DNA of 64,000 bases, from NCBI GenBank assembly GCA_030278955.1, contig JAOANR010000013.1:46660191-46724190 (forward strand). The letters run 5' to 3'. The DNA comes from Hygrophila difformis. Taxonomy: Eukaryota > Streptophyta > Magnoliopsida > Lamiales > Acanthaceae. Positions 47,701 to 58,726 of the stretch are shown piece by piece. Every line of letters starts with the position of its first letter. Position 1 is the stretch's first letter. The position numbers and the translations under genes were made by a program. The notes beneath the pieces are model-generated. The model was not told where the DNA came from. It was given only the letters and a program-made list of their open reading frames with translations, and ran no database searches.

Positions 47701-48541
47701 GTTATGACTAAGCTAGATACTGTCAATGTTCTCTGCGGCTTGGGACATAAGAGCCCAAGTGTATGTCTAGGTTGACGTAAGAGCCCTAGCGAAACAGTGA
47801 TCGTATGGCTAGCAGACGGATTAACTCTAACTAAAAGGTTTGGATCGACCATGATACCTGTGGACATAAGAGCCCAGGCGTAAGGCTGGCGGACATAAGA
47901 GCCCTAGCGGTGGTGATCTGTGAAAGATATGAACCGAGAAGTTTATGAGAATTCCAAACCTAAATCCGTATTAAATTGTGTTTTAAATTATGGCAACTTA
48001 TTTAATTACGTTGCAAGCTATATTGATGACCTTATGAATCCATGTCTTCTAAATTATGCGATTACATGAATTGTTAAATTATGCACATGTTTTCATTAAA
48101 TTTAATAAAGGCTTTGAAACCTCATAATCTTGTATGTGTTAACTTACTCAGCACATAGTGCTGACCAAAACCGTTTTTATTTCTTTTTCTTTCAGAGTTG
48201 AGAATTATGCATCGTCATATGCATACACGGGAAGTTTGGGATGATATGTTATTTTGAAACTTTGTATTAGACTAGATCTTGCATGAACGGGCCTGTTTAA
48301 CCCGTATTCTGGCCGTGTTGGCTATATTTAAATTCCGCTGCATTATACATATGTATTATTATTTTCCGCTGCAACTTTGATGTATGATTTTTAAATTATA
48401 TATGAATGGGCTGTTTGAATATTTTAAATTCTGAAAAACCATAGCCTTGCATCTCTTTAGTAAGCTCGGAGAAACCGTGTCTTGCTAGGGAGGTGTGGCG
48501 GTGACACCCCGACCTGGGTGACCAAAAACCGGGGTGTTACA
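44799..48541 (+). repeat. 3' LTR (3,743 bp) with internal tandem duplication
   Basis: The same start and end words as the 5' LTR. Segment 45610-46673 is repeated directly as 46674-47737; the joint is at CTCTGCG/AAGAACCC, with GCG shared by both break sites. The rest aligns one-to-one with the 5' LTR. Confidence 0.95.
45610..47737 (+). repeat. 1,064-bp direct tandem duplication inside the 3' LTR
   Basis: Copy 1 is 45610-46673 and copy 2 is 46674-47737. The few differences seen include CAATATTCTC/CAATGTTCTC near the unit ends and AATTTTTCATCG/AATTTTTTATCG. Confidence 0.94.
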
Positions 48542-48546
48542 AATAT

Positions 48547-48892
48547 AATATAATTATAAATAAATTGAGTGTTCAATATTATTTTTTGATCTCCGAGTTG
48601 TGTCCTTGTCTTGAAAATAGTCAAGACACTTCTTTGACTGTGTCCCTATATCCCTAAATTCTAAAAATTGAGTGTCGACTCCTCCGATTCCCGAATCGTA
48701 TCCGACACTCAAAAGAGAGTCTGAGTAACATAAATATAACTATTTGGGATCTTATTAGATTCGTCTTGTCTGTAATAGTACTTTTAAATATCGAATTTTT
48801 AGAATTTTACTTATACCGAACTTAAGTTATTAATGATTTAAAACGTACATGAAGTACGCGTTGGTAGATCCGTAGCAATTAAAAAAACGTAA
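48547..48892. other. AT-rich flank with a Stowaway-related fragment
   Basis: Between the LTR element and the LRK fragment. About 48735-48870 (ATCTTATTAGATTCGTCTTG and onward) is an inverted, diverged relative of the sequences at 51900-52140 and 55240-55400. Confidence 0.5.
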
Positions 48893-49128
48893 GAAGTTTA
48901 CCTAGGACTAACATAATCCAATGCGACAGCTTCCGGTGTCTCTTACCTAAAAAATTAAGTAGTAGTAGTAATAAAGTGTTTGAGGCATCAGCGAACAGCG
49001 ATGGTAGTATGTTGGCAATAGAGATTTCTTGAGTGGTAACGTTAACAAGACACATACCTCCTCCTCCATCTTCATCTTGGCAAGGAGGAGCACAACCAGG
49101 AGTACTGACTGGCCACTCCAGCTCAGAA
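48893..49128 (-). pseudogene. LRK10L fragment C (end of exon 1 plus part of intron 1)
   Basis: About 236 bp matching the exon 1/intron 1 boundary of the two LRK10-like kinases, in the same orientation. It reads LEWPVSTPGCAPPCQDEDGG up to the donor GTATGTG, then intron sequence to about 48893. The exon part is closest to copy B. The intron part has copy-A features (GAGGCATCAGCGAACAGCG) and copy-B features (CAATGCGACAGCTTCCGGTG). There is no ectodomain body, TM or kinase. It is dead as a gene. Confidence 0.9.
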
Positions 49129-49417
49129 TAAAGGCCAAATTCCTTTATCTTTGCTAAAAAGTCAAAATAATCCTTTATGTTTCAAAATATCCAAATGGTC
49201 CTCTACAAATATATAAAATGACCAAAATAGTTCTTTTGTATTATTAAAAGAGTTAAATATTTATTTGAGCCATTACAACGTCACATTTCCGTTTTTGGGC
49301 CACAAGTAATTAGTATTATGCTTTGAAGCCATGACATGGCACTTGGGCCTGATTGCCAGCCATTTTGACCAAGTCCAACGAATTTCGGGTCACGTGTGTT
49401 TTACCTTCTGAAATAGT

Positions 49418-50098
49418 TATGGATGTAAACGGGTAGGGTAGGGTACGGGTAGACCACCTCCACTCACTACCCGACATATAATTATCATACCCTTACCCTA
49501 CCCTATTACCCTAAAATTAAATATCGGGTAGGATTCGGGTAATACCCGTCGGGTATGCGGATTATCCGCGGGTAAATGGATACATAGTTAACCGACTCTA
49601 CCCGACCCAACTTTAATAAAGAAAAAATTTATTTTTCACCATAAAAAAATAAATAAAACCTTCATTATTGCACGAGAACAAAATTTAAAAGAATATTTAA
49701 AAGAAACCGCTAAAGCAACATAAATAAATATTGTAATATTTAAGAATATTCAATAAAAAATTTATAAATCTTTTTACTACTAAATCTCAAACATTAATAA
49801 ATTTAAAATATAAAAATAAATGAATAAATAAACAAACATATAAATATATCTCAATATATATAAATTAAATATATATAAGTATATATAGATAAATAAATAT
49901 ACATATATATATTTAATCAGGTAATCGGGTAGGGTAATCGGGTAATATATGAAATCTGTACCCTACCCGCACCCGATGGGATTTATTTTGGTTTCGGGTA
50001 ATACCCTACCCGATTACCCTATTATCTCTATCCCACCCTACCCGATACCCGATTACCCGACGGGTTACCCGACCCTACGGGTAAAGTTGACATCCCTA
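49418..50098. mobile_element. hAT MITE nested in the Pack-MULE, 8-bp TSD GAAATAGT
   Basis: A 681-bp element with ends TATGGATGTAAAC and (opposite strand) TAGGGATGTCAAC and a perfect 8-bp TSD at 49410-49417 and 50099-50106. Subterminal regions are dense in CGGGTAGGGTA / TACCCGATTACCC words; the core is AT-rich. These words resemble plant telomere repeats only loosely. Confidence 0.93.
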
Positions 50099-50572
50099 GA
50101 AATAGTCACGCGCCTAACACTAGGATTAGGATCAGATGCAATTTCATATCACCGCCGACCAACACCAGGCAAAGCATCACCGCCAACGCCACCGACAGCT
50201 AAAAGAATTTCCACAACCCCGTAAACGCCCTTCAACTTAATCCTCTTCAAGTTGAAAAGAAGGAAAAAGCACTAACCAGGTGATAATTTTGATATAGTTG
50301 AAGTAATACTTGGGCGAACTTCCCTGTGGTAATCTGTATCTTCATGGGGATTGAACTTTTCCTCTTGCTTTGAGTCAAAAATAAGGAAAACAACCCATTT
50401 ATCTCCCCCAAAAGATCAAATCCCGATTTAAAAAAGAAACCTTCTTTTGACTTTGGCAACCAGATTCACAAATATTCCCCAATTCTTCAATTCAGTCCAG
50501 CCCCAAAACGGCCCCAATCAATTCACTAACAGCCCTCTGAATTCAAAGAACTAAAACAAACAAAAACCACCA

Positions 50573-51040
50573 CTAAAATCTAATCCACGAAACAAAAAAT
50601 AATTGCAAACCCAAAAGAAGTAAAATTAATACGAAATACACTTGAGTAGATTCCCGGTGATTGAGAATTAGATGGATCGCAGAATCTATTGAACGGGGGA
50701 TTAAGCGACATTTCAGAGCATTACCGACTTTGTTTTTGGTTTCATTTCCTTCTGACTTTACCATGAGGCCGTAAGCGAGGAGCTGGACGTCGTTGTTGCC
50801 GAGGGATGAGGCGGAGAGTTGGAGGTTTCGGAGATGGCCGGAGAAGATTTGAGTGGACATGGAGGTGATATTGTTGAGTAAATAGACGATGAAGGCGGGT
50901 CCGACGAGGTGGTAGAGGTACTTGAACTGGATTCGGATGGCTTTGTGGCCGCCAGCAGGGTTATATATGACCTCAATACCCGGCACCATCGAGCTTTTCG
51001 GCATCCCTCCAGTAGCTTTGTAAGGGACTAATGCACGCAA
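50573..51040 (-). pseudogene. Captured MATE/DTX transporter exon fragment
   Basis: A minus-strand frame inside the Pack-MULE. The segment from about 50970 to 50760 reads like the first TM region of plant MATE (DTX) efflux carriers: YLYHLVGPAFIVYLLNNI, SMSTQIFSGHLRNLQLSASS and LGNNDVQLLAYGLM. A GTAAAG donor-like site follows ALM at about 50762, so the remaining residues to 50573 are probably read-through of an intron. Upstream residues (about 51040-50980) do not look like MATE and may be captured leader or another fragment. One of about seven expected exons is present, so no transport activity is expected. Confidence 0.75.
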
Positions 51041-51364
51041 ATTAGGGTTTATATACTTCTCGATTCTGGATTTTGGAGCAGATTTCGGTTCGCAAATTAG
51101 GGTTCTGTTTGCAAACAGATTTTCCCCAATTCTTCATTTCAATTCGATGACTTTGGGATTTTTTGTAAACACGTTTTTCTTTTCTCCAACAATTTCGCAG
51201 GTGTAATGCACGCGGCCCGGTTTCCATTGAAGTTGGTCAAAATGGCTGAGAATCAAGCCCAAGTGCCATGTCATGGCTTCAAAGCATAATATCAATTAGT
51301 TGTGGCCCAAAAATAGAAATGGAACCTTATCATGGCCTAAATAAAAATTTAACTCTTATTAAAA

Positions 51365-52790
51365 TGGTCTAGTGGATATCCACACTTTTATATTTAACCC
51401 CAAACTTTCAAAACCTTTAATTAAGGCCCTAGAAAGATTTGACTTTGTACAAAAAGATCTTTTTTCAAACTTAAATAATTTTATTGTCCATATGACTTCG
51501 AATCCGCATGAAAATTGGTATCAGAGCCTAAGTTTTATTGAAGAACATATTAATTATCTATATTTTAATAAAACCATTAGTGAATAACCTATCCTATATT
51601 TAATGTGGTGTCTTCATTTCAAATTTCTAATTTTTATAGATTTTTGCATTTCTTAATTTATTAATTTTAGAGTTTCTCATTTATTTATTTATTCATTACA
51701 GATTTTCAATTTTTGAAATATTTGAAATTTTTAATTTATACGGAATCCTACAATATTGTTCACTAAGATTTGAAATTTAAAATTTAAAAAGATTTGAAAA
51801 ATTTTGAATTTTAAATTTATAGTATATAATTAGTATGTACGTATATCATTCTAATTGTATATATAAATACTTCTTCTATATTCATATATTTTTTACGTAT
51901 CCATTTTCACACAGTTCAATGTACATTTTAAATCCTGAATAACTCAAGTTCAATGCAAGTAAAAATTTTAAAAGTTCGATATTTAAAAACTATACGACGA
52001 GACGAATCTAACAAGATCTCAATTGGCTATATTTTAACTTTCATAACTATAATAAAACTTTAAGTGAAAGTCTGTGTATGAATAATAACACATTTACAAA
52101 TGTCAACAACATTTAAATACGGAGGTAGTAATATGAAACTTATTTATATTTTATTATATTAAATATTATACAAAATATTTATAATTATTAAGGAAATTGT
52201 GAAAATTCATATTATGTGAATAATTAGTTTACACTAAATTAACTATTTCTGTAAAAATATTATAAATAAAATAATTGGATGTATAAAGAGTATTGAAGTG
52301 GAATATATCCATTATTAAATAAATAAGTAAAATCAAATTTATTTAATCTACTTTTTAAGGAAGAATTCATTAATCTATGTTTTAACATATTTGCAATTGA
52401 CAGAAGAACAAATAAAAAATCTAACTTTGTTAAAAATTGGAAAGCTAATTGCAGCAGATTCTATAAGTTTGAAACTTTTATCTGAAATACCGGTATCGGA
52501 TGAAGTTTTAACGTCTGAAACAAAGAATCTGTTAATACTAGAATAGTCATATTATAACAAGAAAAAAATGTGATTTTTTGTTTTATGAATATGTGATTTT
52601 CTGTATTTTTTACCTTTTTCTTTTTTTTTTGTTGATTAAGCTTTTGAATTATTGTTATTATTATTGTACGACAATTTTTTGCAAATTTTTTAAACGATCT
52701 GGTATTCCTATTTATACTAAAAAATTTTCCCACTAAAAAAACAAGAAAAAAATGACAGATCATACTAAGCTATTAACTTTATTGATTGAT
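51365..52790. other. AT-rich region with a Stowaway-related repeat
   Basis: No gene. About 51905-52140 resembles 55240-55430 (shared words GACGAGACGAATCTAACAAG and CAATTGGCTATATTTTAACT). A lone TGGTATCAGAGCC lies at about 51518, listed under rejected items. Confidence 0.5.
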
Positions 52791-52794
52791 GAGC

Positions 52795-54940
52795 TAAGAA
52801 TATTTATAATAAGATAATGTCTGCAGTTGATAATGGTGAGGGTGAATTTTTTTTCTTTACATGGTGGAACTGGCAATATTTTATCTGGAAACCATTATGT
52901 TCTGCCCTTCATGGAGTCGTGATATTATTTTGCTTGTAGCATCCAGTGGAATAACATCACTACTTCTTAAGAGGTACGACTGCACATTTTAGATTTGGTG
53001 TTCCACTAGATTGTGATGAGAATTCTACTTACAAAAAATTATCCCAAAAATTGATTTAACCTCTCTTCTAATTAAAACAAAACTCATCATTTGGGATCAA
53101 AATTCTTGATTGGTACAATGATTATGAGCCCATCTGATTTAACCAAATTTTTCCATTCGATTTCAGATGAGAAAATTCTCACTCGCAGTTTGTTTTGCTA
53201 GAACTATAAATAGAAGTCATTGTCAATCTTTAAAAAATGTTAAACTCTATCTTCCATAACCAGTTTTTAGAGGGGACTTAAACATTAATATGCAATTAAG
53301 ATGGATTAACTCGAGATACAATAAGAAATATTGTCTACAATGAAATTCATATATGCCAAAAAAATTACAAAATGAGTACTTCATGCAGGTAATGGTAATT
53401 GGTAAAACTGGTATTGATCTGGAGATGTACAATCAGGTGTGACATTTCAAGATGATTTTCTTATGAACTCCACGGGTCGACAATTGTTGAGATTATATGT
53501 ACAAAAATAAGTTGTACCCCTTCAAATCCAGACATTTTTAAAGATGTTGTTAGACTAGCGCCTACAAATGAGATATTGATACGATCAATGATTACATCAT
53601 GAAACATATGTCTGCAAATGAAAAGATCTAACATTATTTGATAAGATGATGAAAATATATATAATGATGATGAAATATTTTTACCGGAATATCAAAGTAT
53701 GATCAAGCTTTCAAGATTACCGAATCATGAAATAACGTTGAAGGAGGGCTGCATAGTCTCGCTTCTTAGAAATATAGATCCATCAAGTAAATTATGCAAT
53801 GAAAGCACGTTGATAGTAAACAAGATGCGGAACCATATAATTAAGGCTAAATAATCTTTGGAAACCATTAAAATAGAAAATTCTTGATAGAATTATTATA
53901 AGCCTGTCGGATTTAATCAAATTCCCATTTGATTTTAAAGGAGAAAATTTGAGTTTGTTTTAATATGATTATAAACAAAAGTCAATGCCAATCTTTAAAG
54001 AATGTTGAACTCTATTTTTCAAAACCAATTTTTAGGTTTGAACAATTATAAGTTGTGATATCTCGTGTCACTAGCAAAAGATGAGTCAAAGTATTAATAT
54101 TTAATTAAGATGGATTAACTCAAGATAATACAAGAAATGTTGTTTACAGTAAAATTTATATATAAAAAAAATTGTAATATGGATACTTGATGTAGGTGAT
54201 GGTAAAATCATTATTGATCTTGGAGATGTAGTTAGGTGTGACATTTCTGGATAATATTCTTATAAAACTCTATGGGTGATCCTATATAAGCAATTTTTAG
54301 TGTACATATACAAATATAAACCACATCACTTCAAATATAGACATTTTTAAATATATGTGCTATACAAGCCCCTTCCAATGAGATGGGTTGATACAATTAA
54401 TGAGTACATCATGTAATGTATGTCTGCAAATGAAAATGTATATCTCAGTTCTAAAATTATTTGTCAAGAGGATGAAAGCACAGATAATGGCAATGAAATA
54501 TTTTCATCAGAATATCTAAATACGATCAAGTGTTATGGACTACTGAATTATAAAATAAAGTTGAATAAGGGTTTTATAGTCATTCGTTTTAAGTATATAG
54601 ATCCATCAAATAAATTATACAGTGGAAGCAGGTTGATAAACCAAGATTCGAAACTATATAATTGAGGTAAAACTAATTTTGGGAAACCATCAAAGTAGAA
54701 AATTCTTGATTGGTAGAATGATTATGAGCCTGTATGATTTAACCAAATTCTCCATTCGATTTCAGATGAGATACTTCTCATTCGCAGTTTGTTTTGCTAC
54801 TATGAATATAAAGAAAAGTCAATGTCAATCATTAAAGAAGGTTGAACTCTATCTTTCAAAATCGATTTTTAGCAATAAATAGTTATATGTTGCGATATCT
54901 CGTGTCACTAGCAAGACAAGACTCAGAGTATTAATATTTA
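52795..54940 (+). pseudogene. Tandem degenerate Helitron (PIF1-like) helicase remnants
   Basis: Peptides of the PIF1-like helicase end of plant Helitrons can be read in order, with many stops and frame changes. At 52815-53030: DNGEGEFFFLH, a broken Walker A (GGTGN), SSGITSLLL and FGVPLDCDENSTY. At 53100-53290: IMSPSDLTKF and a QSLKNV-like word. At about 53390-53850: GKTGID, then LLRNIDPSSKLCNESTLIV. At about 53880-54080: a second terminal domain. At 54190-54665: a further copy ending YIDPSNKLYSGSRLI. At 54679-54940: RMIMSLYDLTKF, FAVCFATMNIKKSQCQSLK and QLYVAISRVTSKTRL. This is about two and a half copies of an 800-bp unit. No Helitron ends were located. Confidence 0.78.
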
Positions 54941-55207
54941 GTTAAGATGGATTAATTCAATATACTACAAGAAACGTTGTTTACAGTGAAATTTTCAGTA
55001 AATTGTAAAGAAAAATTTTCAAATCATGCTTAATACTTATTTAAATTTATTTAATTTTAAATAAAATTTCAAATTAAATAAAATATAATTTTATTATTTA
55101 TGTTTATTGATCTGTTAGGTTTGTACGGGACAAGCCACAAGAAGTTGGTTTAATATAATTTCTCTATTAGTTTCATATATATAAGTATATATATTATATA
55201 TAAAATA

Positions 55208-55466
55208 CTTCCTCTGTTTTTTAAAGATAGCTACGGACCCACTCAACACGCAGTCCAATGCACATTTTAAACCATTAATAACTCAAATTTAGTACATGTA
55301 AAAATTCTAAAAGTTTGATATTTAAAATTTACAAGACGAGATGAATCTAACAAGATCACAATTGGCTATATTTTAACTTGTATAACAATGATTGAACTTC
55401 GGGTCAAAGTATATAAGTGAACAGTACCCCATTTATCAAACGTAGCTAACAAAAAAAAGGAGGAAG
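55208..55466. mobile_element. Stowaway-like MITE
   Basis: 259 bp; ends TACTTCCTCTGTTTTTT and AAAAAAAAGGAGGAAGTA, inverted, with TA on each side (55206-55207 and 55467-55468). Confidence 0.78.
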
Positions 55467-55569
55467 TATATAATTATACCCGTCGAGTTTCGACGGGTTA
55501 CTTACTAGTATTATTTATAATATTTTATCTCTTAGACCACATTTAAAGGACCCACATTTTACTAAATAT

Positions 55570-56189
55570 ATTTCATTAAAGCCTAGGCTTGATTTAAAGG
55601 ACCGAAAAAACTTTCCGGCCACATTTTTGGCTCTCAATTCCTCAAGTTCATAAAGTTGAGGCAGTGCAGATGAGATATCCTCAAACGAGTAGGAGTGGCT
55701 TTTACATTGTGAAGATTCTCCTTTCGATTCCAATATATCATCATCATCCTCTGCATTACGATGAGCTCTCGGTATAAGCCCCACAAAAGACGAAATCTAT
55801 CACCAAACTTTATCATAAAAATTCCAGCACGATCTCCTAGTTTCACTGATAGATGCAACACTAGAAATTCTACCATTCTTTCTTTGGATTGCTTTTTGAA
55901 ACTTATAAATATGGAGTACTAGTATACTATTAATTGGTCTTGTTGAAAAGAGGGCACTATCACTAGAGCCTAGAGTTATTACCTGTTCCACAGTTGAAAA
56001 GACTTGCAGGACCAGACTGGAGATAACAAAGAGGAGGTTGAGCTGAGCTTCTACCGGCTACCATATGAATGTCGTTATAAAGAAAGCTACGAGCTTTCTC
56101 CTCGTCTAGCTACTGATCCAATTCAAATCAACCAATTAGATAATACACCAGTCAATTCATCCAAGTGTGAGAGCTTAGCGATCATGTAC
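55570..56189. repeat. Dispersed duplicated fragment, copy 2 (partner at 9385-10283)
   Basis: Matches the 9.4-kb copy from GCTTGATTTAAAGGACCG (about 55588) to GTGTGAGAGCTTAGCGATCA (about 56165-56184) with small indels, but lacks the 280 bp inserted in copy 1. The minus strand reads SSQCKSHSYSFEDI and LPQLYELEELRAKNVAGKFF, peptides suggestive of a decayed coding exon of unknown family. Confidence 0.78.
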
Positions 56190-56731
56190 TGTTGGGAACC
56201 AGTTTTGAGCAAATGTGTTCACAACCGATGTCTGAATTACTTTGTTGGACCAACTACGACAACATCAGACAAACTACGTAAAGGAAGAAGAGCTGGCGAA
56301 TATACTCATGAAGATTCTCCAACGGCTAGCTGATCTTCTGCCCGGATCCCGCACACGAAGTAAGGAAATAAGGATCTCCTAATCCGGGCAACTCCATTCC
56401 AAGGATCCGTGCAATTATGGTAAGAATATCTTACCGTGGAATGGAGATGCTGTAGTTCTCTTCAAAAAGGACGGCCAAGGGATGAACCGAGTACGACTGA
56501 CATTATTCATCTTCTCCCTTGTGCGATTAAAAGCATCGTGCTAAGAGAATCACATTCCTTCCGAGTTCTTGAATTCATCATCTTGAAGGAAAACATACGA
56601 TCAACACTTCCTCGAGTGGATTGATCGAAAGTGCTACTGTGAACTTGATTGAGGACGACGGATTCAATCAAGGCTTTCGAGGAGTCGTCAAACTCAAGAG
56701 CTTAATTGAAAGATTCAAGTAGGAGAGTCGC
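56190..56731. other. Flank between the duplicated fragment and the LARD, no recognised gene
   Basis: About 540 bp of average GC. A 109-codon plus-strand frame (56004-56333) overlaps the duplicated fragment and continues here. An inverted pair, ATCTCCTAATCCGGG-side and GGATCC words around 56345-56450, suggests small palindromes. I do not recognise a product. Confidence 0.35.
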
Positions 56732-58702
56732 TGATGCACCCTGTGAAACTACATTTAAATGAGCTTAAATTATACTAAAATATGTCCAAAATGAGTGCAT
56801 TTTACCTTAATTTATTGCACTTTTAGGTGTATTTCATGTGTTTTTATTTTTCAAGTGATCATGGTTAGATTTGGCTTATTTAGGTTAAATTTATCATGTT
56901 TTTATGTGTTTTTAATAAGACTTTGGCAAACCTAATGCATTGCAATGTTGTTTCAGGCATTTAAATGATGAAGAGCGATGTTCGGAAGCTTTATTTTGGA
57001 AAATAAGGAATATTTCATGTGATATGTGTCAAGATTCAGACTTAGAAGAAAAAAGAAAAAAAAAAGAAAAAAGAAAAAAGAAAAAAAAAAAACTTCCCAG
57101 AATGCTCCGCACAGGCATGGCGGAGCCTAAACTGCCTTCTGAGCACCGCATCAGGCACCGCATCAACACTTAGAAAAATTTCAGAGGTGAAAAAGCTTCA
57201 GAATGCTCCGCACCTTCTTGGCGGCGCCTAAAACACCTCCGGAGCGCCGCAAAATGCGCCGCAAGCTGAAATTGTGGAAAAAGCTTCAGGATGCGCCGCA
57301 TCTTCTTCGCGGCGCCTAAAACCCCTTCCGAGTGCCACTTTATGCGCCACAGTCGCGGTTTGGAGGTTTTCTAACCTCCCGAACACGGTTTTAAAGCCCG
57401 TTTTTCGTCATTCTCTTCATTCCAGACTGATGGCAGACTCATAATTCTAGATATACATCTCTGCAACTTTGGAGAAGAAGGCCGATAACACCAAACCATG
57501 CCGGAGAAAGTGATCGGAGCGTCTTCTCTGACTGTGTTCTTCGCATTCTAGGTGTTGTCTTTCTTTTTCTCGCTTTGTAATGTTTAGGATTTGCTTTTAG
57601 GCATAATTTCCTACTGTTTTCATGTTTGTAAATGGATTTCTATGTTGTTCGTGTTAGAAGTGTTCTAGAACGGGAGTTCGGAGTTACTTTGAAGTACGAA
57701 TCTATCTTTTATGGGAGTAATATAAATGTCGCTGTTTTATGTTGTAATTTGGAGTAATCTGCAAAGATGTTAGAATCTGTATTAGGATTGTTAATCTGCT
57801 GCATAAGTTTGGTCGATAAATCTATTTAGGCAAAAATCTGATGTTATATATTTTTATCTGCTAAATCTTAATTGATCGATCAATCTGCAATTTCTACTTT
57901 TAGCAATCTGAAAATCATTCTAATCTGTCTACATCTTAAAATTAATAATTCAATCCATTTTACCATGTTTCATCGATATTTTACCAGAATTGTTAGATTA
58001 TTTACACTATTCTGCATAATTAAATGTTAGAATCTAATCTGTATGATTTCTGCTTTGCTAAATCGGGAGATAAAAAGTGGAAATTAGATTTTAGTACCGG
58101 TCTTGGGAATAAATCACATTAAAATAGATTCCGGCATGTACACGCTGATTTGGAAAATGAAATGTGTCGTATAATCACAATAGGAAAATTTGTATGCTTG
58201 GGAAAGACTCAAATTTATGCCTAGACTGATGATTGCAGAATGTTAGATAATTTAATTTGCTTCCATGAAGTCTGTTTTTACAAATTATGAAAATTAGGAA
58301 ATTGTTATATTTTTAATCTTTATAAAATCATTAATTCTGCTGAAATTGATCTTTTTAGGCATTGGGAAATGCTAAATCATTATGCAATTTCACTTTTATA
58401 TAAAGATGGCATGTTCTAAATCATTACAAGCATATATCTTATTTTTATTTTATTATTTAATTTTTAACTTGCTTTATTTTTAAATTTAATGCTATCATTT
58501 TAATTTAATCACCATTAGAATTAAACAAACTCTTTTCAAAATATAATATATATTATTAATGAACTTAAAATGACTAAGTTTTCTCCAGAATGAAATAATA
58601 TTCTGAATTCCCTTGGGTTCGACCCGGTATTCACCGGTTTTTATTACTTGATGACAACCATCCGCTTGTGGTAAAATATGAGTGGTGAAAATCACCCCAT
58701 CA
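56732..58702 (+). repeat. 5' LTR of the LARD (1,971 bp)
   Basis: Starts TGATGCACCCTGTGAAAC and ends ATCACCCCATCA (TGATG...CATCA). It contains a purine run (57045-57090) and a GC-rich block of three related modules (57091-57360) in otherwise AT-rich sequence. Confidence 0.92.
57091..57360 (+). repeat. GC-rich degenerate tandem modules inside the LTR
   Basis: Three modules of about 90-100 bp, each with a GAATGCTCCGCAC or GGATGCGCCGCA word, a GGCG(G/C)CGCCTAAA or GGCGGAGCCTAAA word and a GAGCRCCGCA/GAGTGCCAC word. The same block is in the right LTR at about 63510-63755. Confidence 0.85.
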
Positions 58703-58708
58703 AGTTTT

Positions 58709-58726
58709 TGGCGCCGTTGCCGGGGA
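58709..58726 (+). other. Primer-binding site of the LARD
   Basis: TGGCGCCGTTGCCGGGGA, a few bases after the LTR end. This form is widely seen after Athila-type LTRs and is not the tRNA-Met site used by the gag-only element. Confidence 0.85.

Larger units (their letters stand above)
40107..48541 (+). mobile_element. Gag-only Ty3-type LTR retrotransposon, 5-bp TSD AATAT
   Basis: A complete 8.4-kb insertion: 5' LTR 40107-42784, PBS 42788-42799 (TGGTATCAGAGC, initiator tRNA-Met), gag ORF 43423-44517, PPT about 44786-44798 and 3' LTR 44799-48541. The TSD AATAT at 40102-40106 and 48542-48546 is perfect. No protease, RT or integrase is present, so it is non-autonomous. The two LTRs are nearly identical base for base apart from a 1,064-bp tandem duplication in the 3' copy, implying recent insertion. 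Confidence 0.95.
49250..51355. mobile_element. Pack-MULE with 9-bp TSD, carrying a MATE gene fragment
   Basis: A Mutator-like element with long inverted ends: GAGTTAAATATTTATTT at the left and, on the other strand, GAGTTAAATTTTTATTT at the right. The similarity runs for about 130-140 bp (49250-49385 against 51217-51355), including ATTATGCTTTGAAGCCATGA. The flanking TTATTAAAA at 49241-49249 and 51356-51364 is a perfect 9-bp TSD, diagnostic of MULEs. It has no transposase. The interior holds a MATE exon fragment and a nested hAT MITE; without that MITE and one TSD copy the element is about 1.4 kb. Confidence 0.93.

Noticed and set aside
49418..50098. GGGTAGGGTA-rich sequence as an interstitial telomere repeat
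   Set aside because: The unit is not the plant TTTAGGG repeat, and the stretch is fully explained by a hAT MITE with TIRs and an 8-bp TSD.
51510..51535. TGGTATCAGAGCC resembling a tRNA-Met primer-binding site
   Set aside because: No LTR end precedes it and no second LTR or PPT was found, so it is a stray match or an untraceable remnant.
56004..56333. 109-codon plus-strand ORF as a gene
   Set aside because: It begins within the dispersed duplicated fragment, is not conserved in copy 1, and shows no domain.
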